From Actinophytocola sp. (GTDB lineage Bacteria; Actinomycetota; Actinomycetes; Mycobacteriales; Pseudonocardiaceae): a stretch of DNA of 64,000 nucleotides. Position 1 is the stretch's first letter, and each line of letters begins with the position of its first letter. The stretch lies in NCBI GenBank assembly GCA_009377395.1, contig WHUB01000014.1:1-64000 (forward strand). The letters are read 5' to 3'. A program made the position numbers and the translations under genes. This document shows positions 24,600 through 33,511 of this stretch, one piece after another. The notes below the pieces were generated by a model. It was given only the letters and a program-made list of their open reading frames with translations, made no database searches and had not been told where the DNA came from.

Positions 24600-24850
24600 T
24601 GGCTAACGTGCAGATTCGCGATGTGCCAGACCAAGTGCGCGACACGCTGGCTGAGGTGGCACGGTCACGCGGGCAGTCGACGCAGGCATACCTGCGTAAC
24701 CTGCTGGAACAGGAGGCGCGGCGTGCCAGCAACAGCGCGCTGCTGAACCGGGTTCGCTCCGTTGGCGGTGGTTACGCCGCCGAGCCAGGCGAGACGGCGC
24801 GAGAGATCGAGGGAATCCGAAACGATCGCGACCGGCGGAACACCGCGTGA
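24599..24850 (+). CDS. vapB: FitA/VapB-like ribbon-helix-helix antitoxin
   Basis: An 83-residue protein. VQIRDVPDQVRDTLAEVARSRGQSTQAYLRNLLEQEA (residues 4-40) is a ribbon-helix-helix DNA-binding domain of FitA type, followed by a charged tail that binds the toxin. It overlaps the toxin gene by 4 bp (GTGA). It lies divergently from prpE, 96 bp from its start. Confidence 0.88.
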   Translation: MANVQIRDVPDQVRDTLAEVARSRGQSTQAYLRNLLEQEARRASNSALLNRVRSVGGGYAAEPGETAREIEGIRNDRDRRNTA

Positions 24851-25245
24851 TCGTCGTCGATGCGTCGCTCATGGTCGACGCTCTCACCGACGATGGCGAG
24901 CAAGGGCGGCGCGCGCACGCGGCATTGAGCGCGGATCCGCACTGGGCTGCACCAGTGCATCTTCCGGTCGAGGTGACGTCGGCCGTCCGGGCACGCTGGC
25001 TCGCCGGCAAGATCAGCGACGAGCGCGCCGACGAAGTCGCGGCCACCCTGCACCGGCTCACCGTCGACTACGCGGGCTGGGGCGAGATCGCCGAGCGGGT
25101 CTGGGAACTGCGCCACAACTTCACGCCGTACGACGCGGCCTACATCGCGGTCGCCGAGATACGTGGTTGTCCGCTAGTAACCGCCGATCGGAAACTCGTC
25201 GGCGATTCGGTGCACCACTGCACCGTACGCGTCGTCGGCGACTGA
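24847..25245 (+). CDS. vapC: VapC-family PIN toxin
   Basis: A 132-residue PIN ribonuclease. D5 in MIVVDASLMVDAL, the glutamate in PVEVTSAVRARW, PYDAAYIAVAE and TADRKLV give the four acidic residues, so it looks intact. GTG start inside the antitoxin stop region. Its stop directly abuts the end of the convergent ferredoxin-NADP reductase gene. Confidence 0.9.
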   Translation: MIVVDASLMVDALTDDGEQGRRAHAALSADPHWAAPVHLPVEVTSAVRARWLAGKISDERADEVAATLHRLTVDYAGWGEIAERVWELRHNFTPYDAAYIAVAEIRGCPLVTADRKLVGDSVHHCTVRVVGD

Positions 25246-26733
25246 TCATCGCCGCAACGCCCGGCGGACGACACCGCCGCGCCGCCGCCGTGGCAACCGG
25301 CCCGCGATGGCGTCGTCGAGCAGCGCGCCGACGGTTTCCCTGGCGCAGGTCCGGTTGGCGCCGATGCCGCCGGATGGCCCGCGCTTGATCCAGCCGACCA
25401 CGTAGGTTCCGGGTGCGACCCGCCCGCCGGTGTGCGGGATCGTGCCGGTGCGCTCGTCGAACCGCAGGTCGCCGACCGGGGCGCCGCGATGGCCGACCGC
25501 CCTGATGACCCGCCCGGCCGCGATCTCGACGTCCTCGCCGCCGGTGACCCGCAGCCCGCGCACCTGGGTGTCGCCGGTGAACGCGCGCGGCGCGGAGTGG
25601 AACCGGAGCACGATGCGGCGTTGCCCGTGCGGCGGTGGCGCCGTCCAGTCGACGGCCTCGCGCCGGACGCCGCGCAGCAGGGCGGCCTTGTCGCCGCGAG
25701 CCGCGGTGTCGATGGCCTGCCCGATGCGGTCGTCGTGCTCGTCGACCACGAGGTCGACGTCGTGGCGACCGGCGAGCCCGAGCAGCTCCGGCCCGGTGTA
25801 GGCGGCGTCCTCCGGACCACGACGGCCGAGGACGACGACCTCGCGGACCTTGCTGGACCGCAGCCGTTCCAGCGCGTCCGGCGAGATGCGGGTGTTCGCC
25901 AACTCGGCCGGGTCCATGGTCAGGATCCGCGCCACGTCGAGCGCCACGTTGCCGTTGCCGACGAGGACGACGCGCTCCGCCGCCAGGTCCACGGCGTCGG
26001 CCGGAACGTCGGGGTGACCGTTGTACCAGCCGACCACGGTGGTCGCGGCGAGGCTGCCGGGCAGGTCCTCGCCGGGGACGCCGAGGTCGCGCGGCGATGA
26101 CGCGCCGACCGCGTAGATCACGGCGTCGTGCCGCGCCGCCAGCTCGGCCGCGCTGATGTCGGTGCCGACCTCGACGCCGAGCCGGAGCCGGAGCCGGGGA
26201 TGGTGGTGGAAGCGGGCGAAGGTCTCGCCGATCTTCCTGGTCGAGGTGTGGTCGGGCGCGACGCCATGCCGCACCAGGCCACCGGCGACCGGCAGCCGGT
26301 CGATCAACGTCACCCGGGAGTTGGTGTGCGACAGCAGGTCCTCGACGGCATACATCCCGGCGGGCCCCGTGCCCACCACGGCCACGTCGAGCGGCGCGAA
26401 GCCGGCGGGGATGGCACGGTCGAACACCGGCTCGCCCCAGGCGTGGAAGTTCGGTCCTGGGTCGCCGTCCGATGTGGACTTTCCGTCGTAGTAGGAGGCG
26501 TTGATGTCCGCATACGGCTTGAGCTGCTCGGTCAGGCTCGCCACCGGGAAGATCGCGTCGACCGGGCAGGCGTCCGCGCAGGCACCGCAGTCGATGCACG
26601 CCTGCGGGTCGATGTAGAGCATGCCGGTGCTGCCGAAGTCCGGCTCGCCCGGCGCGGGGTGGATGCAGTTCACCGGGCACACCGACACACAGGACGCGTC
26701 GGCGCAGCAGGTCTGGGTGATCGCGAAGGCCAT
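25246..26733 (-). CDS. fprB: Ferredoxin-fused NADP+ reductase (FprB-like)
   Basis: A 495-residue fusion. Residues 1-65 are a 7Fe-type ferredoxin with cysteines 9, 15, 19, 23 and 46, 49, 52, 56 (the second set being CIDCGACADACPV). From 115 on there is an adrenodoxin-reductase-type flavoprotein with VVGTGPAGMYAVEDLL, a second nucleotide site VLVGNGNVALDVARIL and the C-terminal GWIKRGPSGGIGANR loop. It would move electrons between NADPH and an oxygenase. It begins 3 bp after the diiron oxygenase stop, so the two are one operon. The same pairing of fprB with an AurF-like gene is found, to my knowledge, in mycobacteria. Confidence 0.9.
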   Translation of the reverse strand: MAFAITQTCCADASCVSVCPVNCIHPAPGEPDFGSTGMLYIDPQACIDCGACADACPVDAIFPVASLTEQLKPYADINASYYDGKSTSDGDPGPNFHAWGEPVFDRAIPAGFAPLDVAVVGTGPAGMYAVEDLLSHTNSRVTLIDRLPVAGGLVRHGVAPDHTSTRKIGETFARFHHHPRLRLRLGVEVGTDISAAELAARHDAVIYAVGASSPRDLGVPGEDLPGSLAATTVVGWYNGHPDVPADAVDLAAERVVLVGNGNVALDVARILTMDPAELANTRISPDALERLRSSKVREVVVLGRRGPEDAAYTGPELLGLAGRHDVDLVVDEHDDRIGQAIDTAARGDKAALLRGVRREAVDWTAPPPHGQRRIVLRFHSAPRAFTGDTQVRGLRVTGGEDVEIAAGRVIRAVGHRGAPVGDLRFDERTGTIPHTGGRVAPGTYVVGWIKRGPSGGIGANRTCARETVGALLDDAIAGRLPRRRRGGVVRRALRR

Positions 26734-26736
26734 GGC

Positions 26737-27636
26737 TCAGATCAGGTTCGCGCGCTGGTAGAACCACATCGCAGGCTTGGTGAGCAGCCCGGCCGAGCTG
26801 AGGAACTCCATCAGCCCGGAGCAGCTCGACCGCAACATCGCCTTGTGGTGCTCGTTGGCCTTCGCCTCGCGCAGCGCGCGCTCGCGGTCGAGACCGGCGT
26901 TGGCGTACACCTGCTTGTTGACCATGCTGGTGACGATGAAGTACGCGGTGATCGCGACGGCGAGCGCGTCGAGCCGCCGCCGCAGCCGGCCCGACCCGGC
27001 GAGGCGCGCCCGGGTCTCCTCGCGGGCGAACTTCATGTGCCGCGACTCCTCGACGACGTGGATGTTGTTGATGGTGCGGATGAACGGCACCACCCGCTCG
27101 TCGCGCATCCAGTCGCGCTGCATGACGTCGAGGACCTCCTCGGCGACCAGGATGGCGGCGTAGGCGGACTCGCCGAACGCGACGGTCTTGAACAGCCTTC
27201 CCAGCTCGACGACGACGCGGCTCGGGCGGTAGGCGGGCGCGCCGAGCTTGGCGGCGCCGCGCGCGAACATGATCGAGTGGCGGCACTCGTCGGCGATCTC
27301 GGTCAGCGCCCACTGGAAGTTCGGGTCGGTGGGGTCCTTGGCGTAGAAGTCCCGCAGCATCAGCTGCTGCAGGATCATCTCGAACCAGATTCCGGTGCTG
27401 GCCACCGACGCCGCCTCCTGGCGGGTCAGCTCACGCTGCTGCTCAGGCGTCATCTCCTCCCAGTACGACGTGCCGTACAGCGTGCTCCACTCCGGGCTGG
27501 CGCCGTGGTGGCTGGTGTCGAGCGGCGTCTCCCAGTCCACCTCGGCGGCCGGGTCGTAGGAGAGCGTCTCCGACGAGTGCAGCAGCCTGCGTGCGACGTC
27601 GTGCCGGTCGCCCTGTCCCGGAGCGGTGGTGGTCAT
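26737..27636 (-). CDS. AurF-like diiron oxygenase
   Basis: A 299-residue ferritin-like protein of the p-aminobenzoate N-oxygenase (AurF) family. Iron ligands can be placed: a glutamate in the RQEAASV helix near 73, ECRH (117-120) and EESRH (196-200), a second ExxH set. The family oxidises aryl amines or other amines with O2 and needs an electron donor, which the adjacent ferredoxin-reductase fusion supplies. The upstream region carries TAACGTTA palindromes. The substrate is not evident. Confidence 0.85.
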   Translation of the reverse strand: MTTTAPGQGDRHDVARRLLHSSETLSYDPAAEVDWETPLDTSHHGASPEWSTLYGTSYWEEMTPEQQRELTRQEAASVASTGIWFEMILQQLMLRDFYAKDPTDPNFQWALTEIADECRHSIMFARGAAKLGAPAYRPSRVVVELGRLFKTVAFGESAYAAILVAEEVLDVMQRDWMRDERVVPFIRTINNIHVVEESRHMKFAREETRARLAGSGRLRRRLDALAVAITAYFIVTSMVNKQVYANAGLDRERALREAKANEHHKAMLRSSCSGLMEFLSSAGLLTKPAMWFYQRANLI

Positions 27637-27658
27637 GCGTGCCTCCCTCGACGTGTGT

Positions 27659-27678
27659 GTTACTCGAAGTAACGTTAC
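27659..27678 (-). promoter_or_regulatory. Overlapping GTTAC/GTAAC operator before the diiron oxygenase operon
   Basis: GTTACT (27659-27664) and AGTAAC (27668-27673) form an inverted repeat around CGA. AGTAAC is immediately followed by GTTAC, so GTAACGTTAC (27669-27678) is a second perfect palindrome. The array is 23-42 bp before the ATG. It is typical in size of a TetR-family site with two overlapping dimers; no regulator gene is adjacent. Confidence 0.6.
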
Positions 27679-27745
27679 ATGAAGTCACACTAACTTCCAC
27701 ACGCCTGCACGTCGAGTTCGGATGTGACTCACACCACGATGGGCG

Positions 27746-28984
27746 TCAGAAGATCGTGCGGATCGCATCGATCACGCGGTCGTTCTCATCGAGCACAGGG
27801 ATGAGCTGCCACTTGTCGAACACGGTGCACGGATGCGACAGCCCGAGCTCGACGACATCGCCGACGCGCAGCAGCCCCGGTTCGGTGTCGCAGAAGCCGT
27901 GGTGGTCGTTCAGCTCGACGACGCGGGCCTGCCCGGCTGCCGGGATGCGCTCGCCGCCGCGATGCACCGCGCGCACCACCGGCAGGTCGACGTCGAACGA
28001 CACGTCGCGCTTGCCGACGCCGAGCAGTGCCCGGCCCGGCTCGGGGCACGACAGCACCCGGGCGAAGCAGGACAGTGCGGGCAGCAGCGGGTCGGGGTCG
28101 GCGCCGCTGCGCAGCGGCGAGCTGCGCTCGTAGCCGAGGTCGTCGTGGGTGAGGTAGCAGCCGGAGCGGATGACGCGCCGCACCGGCCTGCTCAGCGGCG
28201 GGATCGCGGCGAACGCGTCGGCGACCAGGTCGGGATAGCCGCTGCCGCCCGCGGTCACCACGATCTCCTCGGCATCGGCGAACACGTCCCGCTCGTCGGC
28301 CCGGACGAGCAGGTCGACGAGCCGGTCGAGCCACGCTCGTGCCGAGGCGAGCGCATCGGCGTCGCGGTGCTGCGGCAGCACGCCCTCGTAGCCCTCGATG
28401 CCCGCCAGCCGCAGCCGCTCGCTGCGCGCAACCCGCTCGGCGAGGTCGAGCGCGTCGGCGGCGTCGCGCATCCCGGTGCGCCGCCCCGGCACGCCGAGCT
28501 CGACCAGCACCGGCAGCGGGCGCGCGGCCGGTGGGAGGTGTCGCAGCATGAGGTCGAGCGCCGCGTCGGAGTCCACCAGGCACAGTGGCTCGAAACCCGG
28601 GTCGGCCAGCGCGCCGGACAGCCACGCGAGCTGTCCGGGCTCGACGATCTCGTTGGCGATCAGCACCCGTGGCACGCCGTGCTCCCGCATGATGCGCGCC
28701 TGCGCCACCGTGGCCGCGGTGATGGCCCAGGCGCCCCGGTCGAGCTGCGCCGACCACAGTTGCGGCGCCATCGTGGTCTTGCCGTGCGGGGCCAGGTCGA
28801 CGCCGTGCTCGCGGCACCACCGCGCGAACCGGTCGAGGTTGTGCGTCAGCGCGGATTCCCGCAGCACGACGGCGGGCAGCCAGAGGTCTGCCAGCCGCCA
28901 CCCGGCGGCTCGGACCTTGGCCGGGGAGATCGGGCTTTCCGGCAGGCTGCGGGCGGGTACCGGCTCGTCATCCACAGGCGGCAT
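27746..28984 (-). CDS. Alanine-racemase-fold D-amino acid lyase/deaminase (D-serine dehydratase / D-threonine aldolase-like)
   Basis: A 412-residue PLP enzyme. The Schiff-base lysine is K69 in DLAPHGKTTMAPQL; the barrel continues through VLIANEIVEPGQL, VLVELGVPGRRTGMR and AGIEGYEGVLPQ. The C-terminal LNDHHGFCDTE has the His and Cys placement seen as a metal site in eukaryotic-type D-serine dehydratase. It would convert a beta-hydroxy D-amino acid to a keto acid or to glycine plus aldehyde. Start at 28984 (MPPVDDE). It lies 25 bp after the secreted esterase-like gene but need not be functionally linked. Confidence 0.78.
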   Translation of the reverse strand: MPPVDDEPVPARSLPESPISPAKVRAAGWRLADLWLPAVVLRESALTHNLDRFARWCREHGVDLAPHGKTTMAPQLWSAQLDRGAWAITAATVAQARIMREHGVPRVLIANEIVEPGQLAWLSGALADPGFEPLCLVDSDAALDLMLRHLPPAARPLPVLVELGVPGRRTGMRDAADALDLAERVARSERLRLAGIEGYEGVLPQHRDADALASARAWLDRLVDLLVRADERDVFADAEEIVVTAGGSGYPDLVADAFAAIPPLSRPVRRVIRSGCYLTHDDLGYERSSPLRSGADPDPLLPALSCFARVLSCPEPGRALLGVGKRDVSFDVDLPVVRAVHRGGERIPAAGQARVVELNDHHGFCDTEPGLLRVGDVVELGLSHPCTVFDKWQLIPVLDENDRVIDAIRTIF

Positions 28985-29009
28985 GGCCCCATCATGCCGT
29001 GCCTCGCGC

Positions 29010-31274
29010 TCAGCCGGTCTGGTCGAGCAGCGGCAGGAACGATCGGCTGAGCAGTCCGGTGCCGGTTCCGGCCGGCCTCGGCCCGAGCGACGTCCCGCCG
29101 TAGACGACGTTGCCGTCTGGGCGCTGGTAGGTCTGCCAGGTGTGCGTCGGGCCGTAGCCCACACCCGGCTCGGAGTAGTCGCACACGCCGTTCGGGAACG
29201 TCTCGGTCAGCCGCCGCCACTGCGCGTCGGTGAACGTGACCGGGTAGTAGTCCATCCGCCGTAGCGGCTTCAGCCGGCAGGCGTTGACGTCGTTGGTGAC
29301 CGGACCGCCCGCGATGCCGCGCGGGGTGTCGTAGCGCGTCTGCGCCTCCGGCCGCTCGCACACCGCGCCGACGCCGGGCACCTGGACCTGCTCGAGACCG
29401 GGCAGGCTGGAGCAGCGGTCCTGCAGGTCGTCGGGCCGATTGGCGACGATCTTGTCCGGCAACGGCGACGCGCTGTCGTCGGCCTCCACCGCGGTCAGCC
29501 ACCTGTCCATCGCCAGCAGCGCTTCGGTCGCCCAGTCCGGGTCGCCGAGCAACGGTGTCTCGCCGAACCACATCACGAGGTTTCGGGTGTGGCCCTGCTC
29601 GCGCTCCAGCCGCGACTTGGTCCAGAACGCGTGGCCGTAGTCGTGCGCCGCGCCGGGATCGGGGCCGCCGTGGTTGATGATGGCGACGCCGGACAGGTTG
29701 CCGGTGGTGTTGATCAGTCCGGTGCGGTAGGCGTTGGCCAGGGCGGGCATGTCGCCGGGGTACCGGCCGTCGACGTGCTCGCCGTCGATGGTCAGCGTGC
29801 CGACCTTCGCGTTCAGGTCGACGAACTGCGCCGGGGTGATGTCGCCGCGCTGAAGCGCTTCGAGTCCATACTGGACACCCTCGTTGCCCGCCGGGACACC
29901 CGCGAAGCCGCGTCCGATCTCCCGCTCCTGCGGACCCCACGCCTCCCGCTGCCGTGGCCCGAGGGCGTTGATCATGTAGTCGAGCAGGTAGCAGCGCTCA
30001 CCACCGGGGTTGGTCTCGGGGTCGTAGCGGACGTCGTCCGGCACACCCCGGCACGGGTAGGCCGGGTCGGACAGCCGCTTGGTGAACAGCTCGTCCGAGA
30101 CGACGGCGTTGGCATGCGAGACGTGTCCCTCGACCTGGCCGAACTGGCTGGGCGACCAGGCGACGCCCTGTCCCCACCGCGACGGGTCCTCGAAGTACCG
30201 CCGCAGCAGGTGATAGTCGAGGAACTGGGCCAGCGTGCTCATGGTGTCCGGATAGGAGCATGTGGTGATCAGTCCCTGATAGACACCCGGGTAGGCGTTG
30301 GCGACCATGTTCTGCACGATCGAGCCGCCCGAGCAGCCGCTGCCGACGGTGTAGCGGATGGCGCCGTACTGCTCGACAAGGCGTTCCTTGGCCATGACCA
30401 GCGACTCCGCCTGGGTGAGCAGATTGCAGTTGTGGCCGAGGTTGTTCAGCGCCGTCGACATCACCGCGAAACCCCTGCCCAGCGCGGTGATGGAGCTGTC
30501 GGTGTAGCCGGGCACGTCGGCCAGGGTGCCGGAGTAGTCGGCCAGCGGCGCCACGCCCGAGGCGTGGTCGGTGCCGCAGTTGCCGCCGTGCGGGACGAAA
30601 ACCTTGTGGTTCCACTGCCGCTGCGGCGCCCACGGTTCCCACTTCTTGCCCGGCCGGAAGAGCTGCAGGATCTTGTACTCGTCGCGGTCCTGGTAGCCGA
30701 CCTCCTGCCGCACGATGAACGGCACCTCGACGCCCTGGTCCGTGGTCGTCATCGCGACGTCCGACGGCGGGTTCTGCGGGTCGTACGGCTTGAGGTCGGT
30801 CTCGGCCGGGTTTGTCGACTTGTAGCGGAAGCTGTACTCGGGCGGCTGGTTGCACTGGGCGTCCCGCGCGCCGGACTGGCACTGCCAGGGCTGGACGTGC
30901 GGGCCGGAGAAGACCGGGCCGCCGTTCGGGTGGTTGGTGATCACGAGCTCGTCCGATGCGCCGCCACCGCTCGCCCGCAGCACGCTACGGCCGAGCGGGA
31001 GGCCGGTCACGAGGCCCGCGAACCGGCGGTCGGGGCGCGGCGCGAACGCGTCGGTGACGTCCCGGTTGCCGAGCCACACCCGGACCTGCGACGGGTCGAT
31101 GCCCGCCGGCAGTCCAATCGCGATCAGTGCGTCCCCGCCGGAGACGAGGTCGGCGCGGTTGGACAGCACCCGGATCTGGAGCGCATCGACCGGCGCCGCG
31201 GCGACCGGCGTGATCAACCCACCGGCAAGAGCGGTCGTCGTCAGCAGCAGAAGCAGCCAGCGGAAGGCACCCAT
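29010..31274 (-). CDS. Secreted DUF6351-family protein (tannase/esterase-like)
   Basis: A 754-residue exported protein. Residues 1-28 are a signal peptide (MGAFRW, a leucine-rich core, then PVAAAP). The N-terminal 110 residues look like a beta-sandwich, followed by a large alpha/beta-hydrolase region with GSGCSGGSIVQNM (S315), the nucleophile elbow of tannase-like esterases, and the later INHGGPDPGAAHDYGHAFW and GPTHTWQTYQRPDGN with candidate acid and histidine. Start 31274 follows AGGGAGGTC; an upstream GTG at 31295 overlaps the preceding gene by 4 bp but has no ribosome site. The family is uncharacterised; extracellular ester cleavage is inference. Confidence 0.75.
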   Translation of the reverse strand: MGAFRWLLLLLTTTALAGGLITPVAAAPVDALQIRVLSNRADLVSGGDALIAIGLPAGIDPSQVRVWLGNRDVTDAFAPRPDRRFAGLVTGLPLGRSVLRASGGGASDELVITNHPNGGPVFSGPHVQPWQCQSGARDAQCNQPPEYSFRYKSTNPAETDLKPYDPQNPPSDVAMTTTDQGVEVPFIVRQEVGYQDRDEYKILQLFRPGKKWEPWAPQRQWNHKVFVPHGGNCGTDHASGVAPLADYSGTLADVPGYTDSSITALGRGFAVMSTALNNLGHNCNLLTQAESLVMAKERLVEQYGAIRYTVGSGCSGGSIVQNMVANAYPGVYQGLITTCSYPDTMSTLAQFLDYHLLRRYFEDPSRWGQGVAWSPSQFGQVEGHVSHANAVVSDELFTKRLSDPAYPCRGVPDDVRYDPETNPGGERCYLLDYMINALGPRQREAWGPQEREIGRGFAGVPAGNEGVQYGLEALQRGDITPAQFVDLNAKVGTLTIDGEHVDGRYPGDMPALANAYRTGLINTTGNLSGVAIINHGGPDPGAAHDYGHAFWTKSRLEREQGHTRNLVMWFGETPLLGDPDWATEALLAMDRWLTAVEADDSASPLPDKIVANRPDDLQDRCSSLPGLEQVQVPGVGAVCERPEAQTRYDTPRGIAGGPVTNDVNACRLKPLRRMDYYPVTFTDAQWRRLTETFPNGVCDYSEPGVGYGPTHTWQTYQRPDGNVVYGGTSLGPRPAGTGTGLLSRSFLPLLDQTG

Positions 31275-31291
31275 GACCTCCCTAACGTCCG

Positions 31292-32422
31292 TCACGGCGT
31301 GCGGTAACGCGAATCGTTATCGCAACGGCCGCCGGTCCGCTGCCACGCCCGCGCGCCCAGATCGAACGTCATCAGCTCCGGCCGCACGTAGTCGTGCGGA
31401 TCGACCAGCCACCGCAGCCTCGGCGACGCGCCGTACTGCGCGAGCTCGCGGCGCATCGGCGCCTCGTAGTCGTCGGCGCTGCCGTACTCGGCGACGAAGT
31501 CGTGGTGCAGCGGGATGAAGATCTTCGGACACAGCGTCGCGACGTACATCGCCGGGTCGCGCAGGCCGTTGGTGACCTGGTTGAAACCGAGCACCGCGCC
31601 CGCCTGCACGTCGGTCGGCGGCAGCGCGCGCAGCCGGTCGAACACTCCCGGCGCCTGTTCCTTGAGCGGGCCGGAGCTGTCGTGCCAGCTGAGCGCGAAA
31701 TCGCGCGCCCGGAACTGGTAGAGCACGCTGCCGCCCTCGTCGCCCTCCGGCGAGTGCGCGAACGCGCCGGGACCGGGCGGATGCAGCAACACAGAGCCGG
31801 GATCAGGCACCGGCAGCACCACGTTGGCCGGGTCTCGGCTCGGGTCCGGCGGTTCGGCGGCGGAGTGCACGTGCTCGATGGCGGTGACGCCGACGCCGTT
31901 CAGCAGCCGGTCGCTGTCGGCACGGTATCCGGGCTTCGCCCCGGCCGGGATCATGCTCCGGCAGTCGATCGCGGCGTCCGGCCCGCCGTAGGCCTCGGCC
32001 TGTGCGCGGGCCTGGGCGCAGTGTTCGCCGGCGCCGACCACGGTCGCGCCGGTCCGCACCGCGATCTCGCCCGCGGTGTCGGCGTGGTCGAAGTGGCCGT
32101 GGCCGATGAACAGGTGCGAGGGGTCGAGCGCGACCAGTTCGTCGAGCGTGGTCGGCACGTAGTTCGGCTTGTCCTCGCGCTTGTGGATGTAGCTGTCGAG
32201 CAGCACGACGTGGCCCCGGATCGACGCCGCGAGCGTGCCGACGCTGAGCCACGAGAGGATGACGCGATCGCTGCGCACCGCGCCGCTCTGGGGATCGACG
32301 TTCTCGGCACCGAAGATGTGCTGCCGCGCCGAGACGAGGGCGTCGTCCGCCGTCGCGGGTGCGACGCTCACGACGCCGAGCACGAGCAGCACGGTCACCA
32401 CGACGAAGGCCAGTCGACGCAT
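31292..32422 (-). CDS. Secreted metallo-beta-lactamase-fold hydrolase
   Basis: A 376-residue protein with a signal peptide (residues 1-25: MRRLAFVVV core, then PATA). The zinc motif HGHFDHAD (H108, H110, D112, H113) is present, with further likely ligands in EHVHS and PLHHDF. It is directly upstream of the DUF6351 gene (17 bp to its chosen start) and probably co-transcribed. Both products would act outside the cell, perhaps on the same ester or lactone. The substrate is unknown. Confidence 0.83.
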   Translation of the reverse strand: MRRLAFVVVTVLLVLGVVSVAPATADDALVSARQHIFGAENVDPQSGAVRSDRVILSWLSVGTLAASIRGHVVLLDSYIHKREDKPNYVPTTLDELVALDPSHLFIGHGHFDHADTAGEIAVRTGATVVGAGEHCAQARAQAEAYGGPDAAIDCRSMIPAGAKPGYRADSDRLLNGVGVTAIEHVHSAAEPPDPSRDPANVVLPVPDPGSVLLHPPGPGAFAHSPEGDEGGSVLYQFRARDFALSWHDSSGPLKEQAPGVFDRLRALPPTDVQAGAVLGFNQVTNGLRDPAMYVATLCPKIFIPLHHDFVAEYGSADDYEAPMRRELAQYGASPRLRWLVDPHDYVRPELMTFDLGARAWQRTGGRCDNDSRYRTP

Positions 32423-32451
32423 ACCGACCTAACGATCATCGGCCGTGATCG

Positions 32452-33483
32452 CTACGCCTCGGGGCGGGCGGCGTCCCAGAGTTCGGCGGTGAGGCTTTCG
32501 GCGGGCGTGTCGGTGGCGTGGCGGTAGCCGGTGCCCGCCCACAGCGAGAGCCCGTCCGGGTCGTCCTGCGCGGCGGCGGCAGCGCGCAGTGGCTGGGTGA
32601 GCTGGTTGACCAGCGGGTACCCGGCGACCGCTGTGGCGTCGTGCTCGTCGATGAACCGGTTGCGCAGCCCCCGCGCGTAACGCCCCGAGAAGGCCCGCGT
32701 CATCACCGTGGTCGTGAACCGGGGATCGGCAAGCGCCCGTTTGTGAGCGGGTTTCGCGCCGGACTCCGGCGTGCGCAGGTACGCCGTGCCGAGCTGCACG
32801 GCACGCGCGCCCGCCCGCAGCACAGCCGCGATGTCGGCGCCGGTGGCAAGCCCGCCCGCCGCGATCAGCGGCAGCGAGGTGCGCCCACCGACCGCGCCGA
32901 GCAGCTCCCGCAGCGGGGTCGCGCCAGGATCGGCGTCGGGGTCGTGGGTGCCGCTGTGCCCACCGGCATCCGGGCCCTGCACGCAGAGCGCGTCCACGCC
33001 GAGGCGGTCGGCGGCCTGCGCCTCCGCCACCGACGTCACGGTGGCGACGAGGTAGCTGCCGACGCCGTGCAGGTCCGCGACGACCTCCGCCGACGGCAGC
33101 CCGAACGTGAACGACACCACCGGCACGGGGTCGGCCAGCAGCAGGGCGATCTTCTCGCCCCACCCGTCGTCGTCACCGGGGTCGGGCTCAGGCAGGGACG
33201 CGCCGTAGCGGTCGGCCTCAGACCGCAGCTCCTCGCGGTAGCCGGCGATCGCGGACAGGTCGGGCGGTGGCTGCGGCACGAACAGGTTGACGCCGAACGG
33301 CGCGTCGGTCCGCCCGCGCAGGTCCTCGATCTGCTCGGCCAGCGCGTCCGGCGTCTTGTACCCGGCCGCGAGAAAACCCAGCCCACCGGCTCGGCACACC
33401 GCGGCGGCCAGCGCCGGAGTGGACGGACCACCCGCCATGGGCGCCACCACGATCGGCGTGCGCAGCTCCGTGAGATCGAACAT
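32452..33483 (-). CDS. Nitronate monooxygenase family protein
   Basis: A 343-residue FMN TIM-barrel protein. TPIVVAPMAGGPSTPALAAAVCRAGGLGFLAAGY (about residues 9-42) is the family N-terminus. CVQGPDAGGHSGTHDP, PLIAAGGLATGADIAAVLRAGARAVQLGTAYLRTPES and the C-terminal NRFIDEHD follow. The members oxidise alkyl nitronates, guarding against 3-nitropropionate, although many have other roles. The start ATG at 33483 is preceded by GGAGGTGGGTCCG. Confidence 0.87.
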   Translation of the reverse strand: MFDLTELRTPIVVAPMAGGPSTPALAAAVCRAGGLGFLAAGYKTPDALAEQIEDLRGRTDAPFGVNLFVPQPPPDLSAIAGYREELRSEADRYGASLPEPDPGDDDGWGEKIALLLADPVPVVSFTFGLPSAEVVADLHGVGSYLVATVTSVAEAQAADRLGVDALCVQGPDAGGHSGTHDPDADPGATPLRELLGAVGGRTSLPLIAAGGLATGADIAAVLRAGARAVQLGTAYLRTPESGAKPAHKRALADPRFTTTVMTRAFSGRYARGLRNRFIDEHDATAVAGYPLVNQLTQPLRAAAAAQDDPDGLSLWAGTGYRHATDTPAESLTAELWDAARPEA

Positions 33484-33511
33484 CGGACCCACCTCCACCC
33501 AGCATTGTGGA

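Noticed and set aside
26128-27672. Long plus-strand open frame opposite the diiron oxygenase and reductase
   Set aside because: Composition is Arg/Val/Asp/Gly-rich mirror of the real genes, with no motif or ribosome site; typical high-GC antisense frame.
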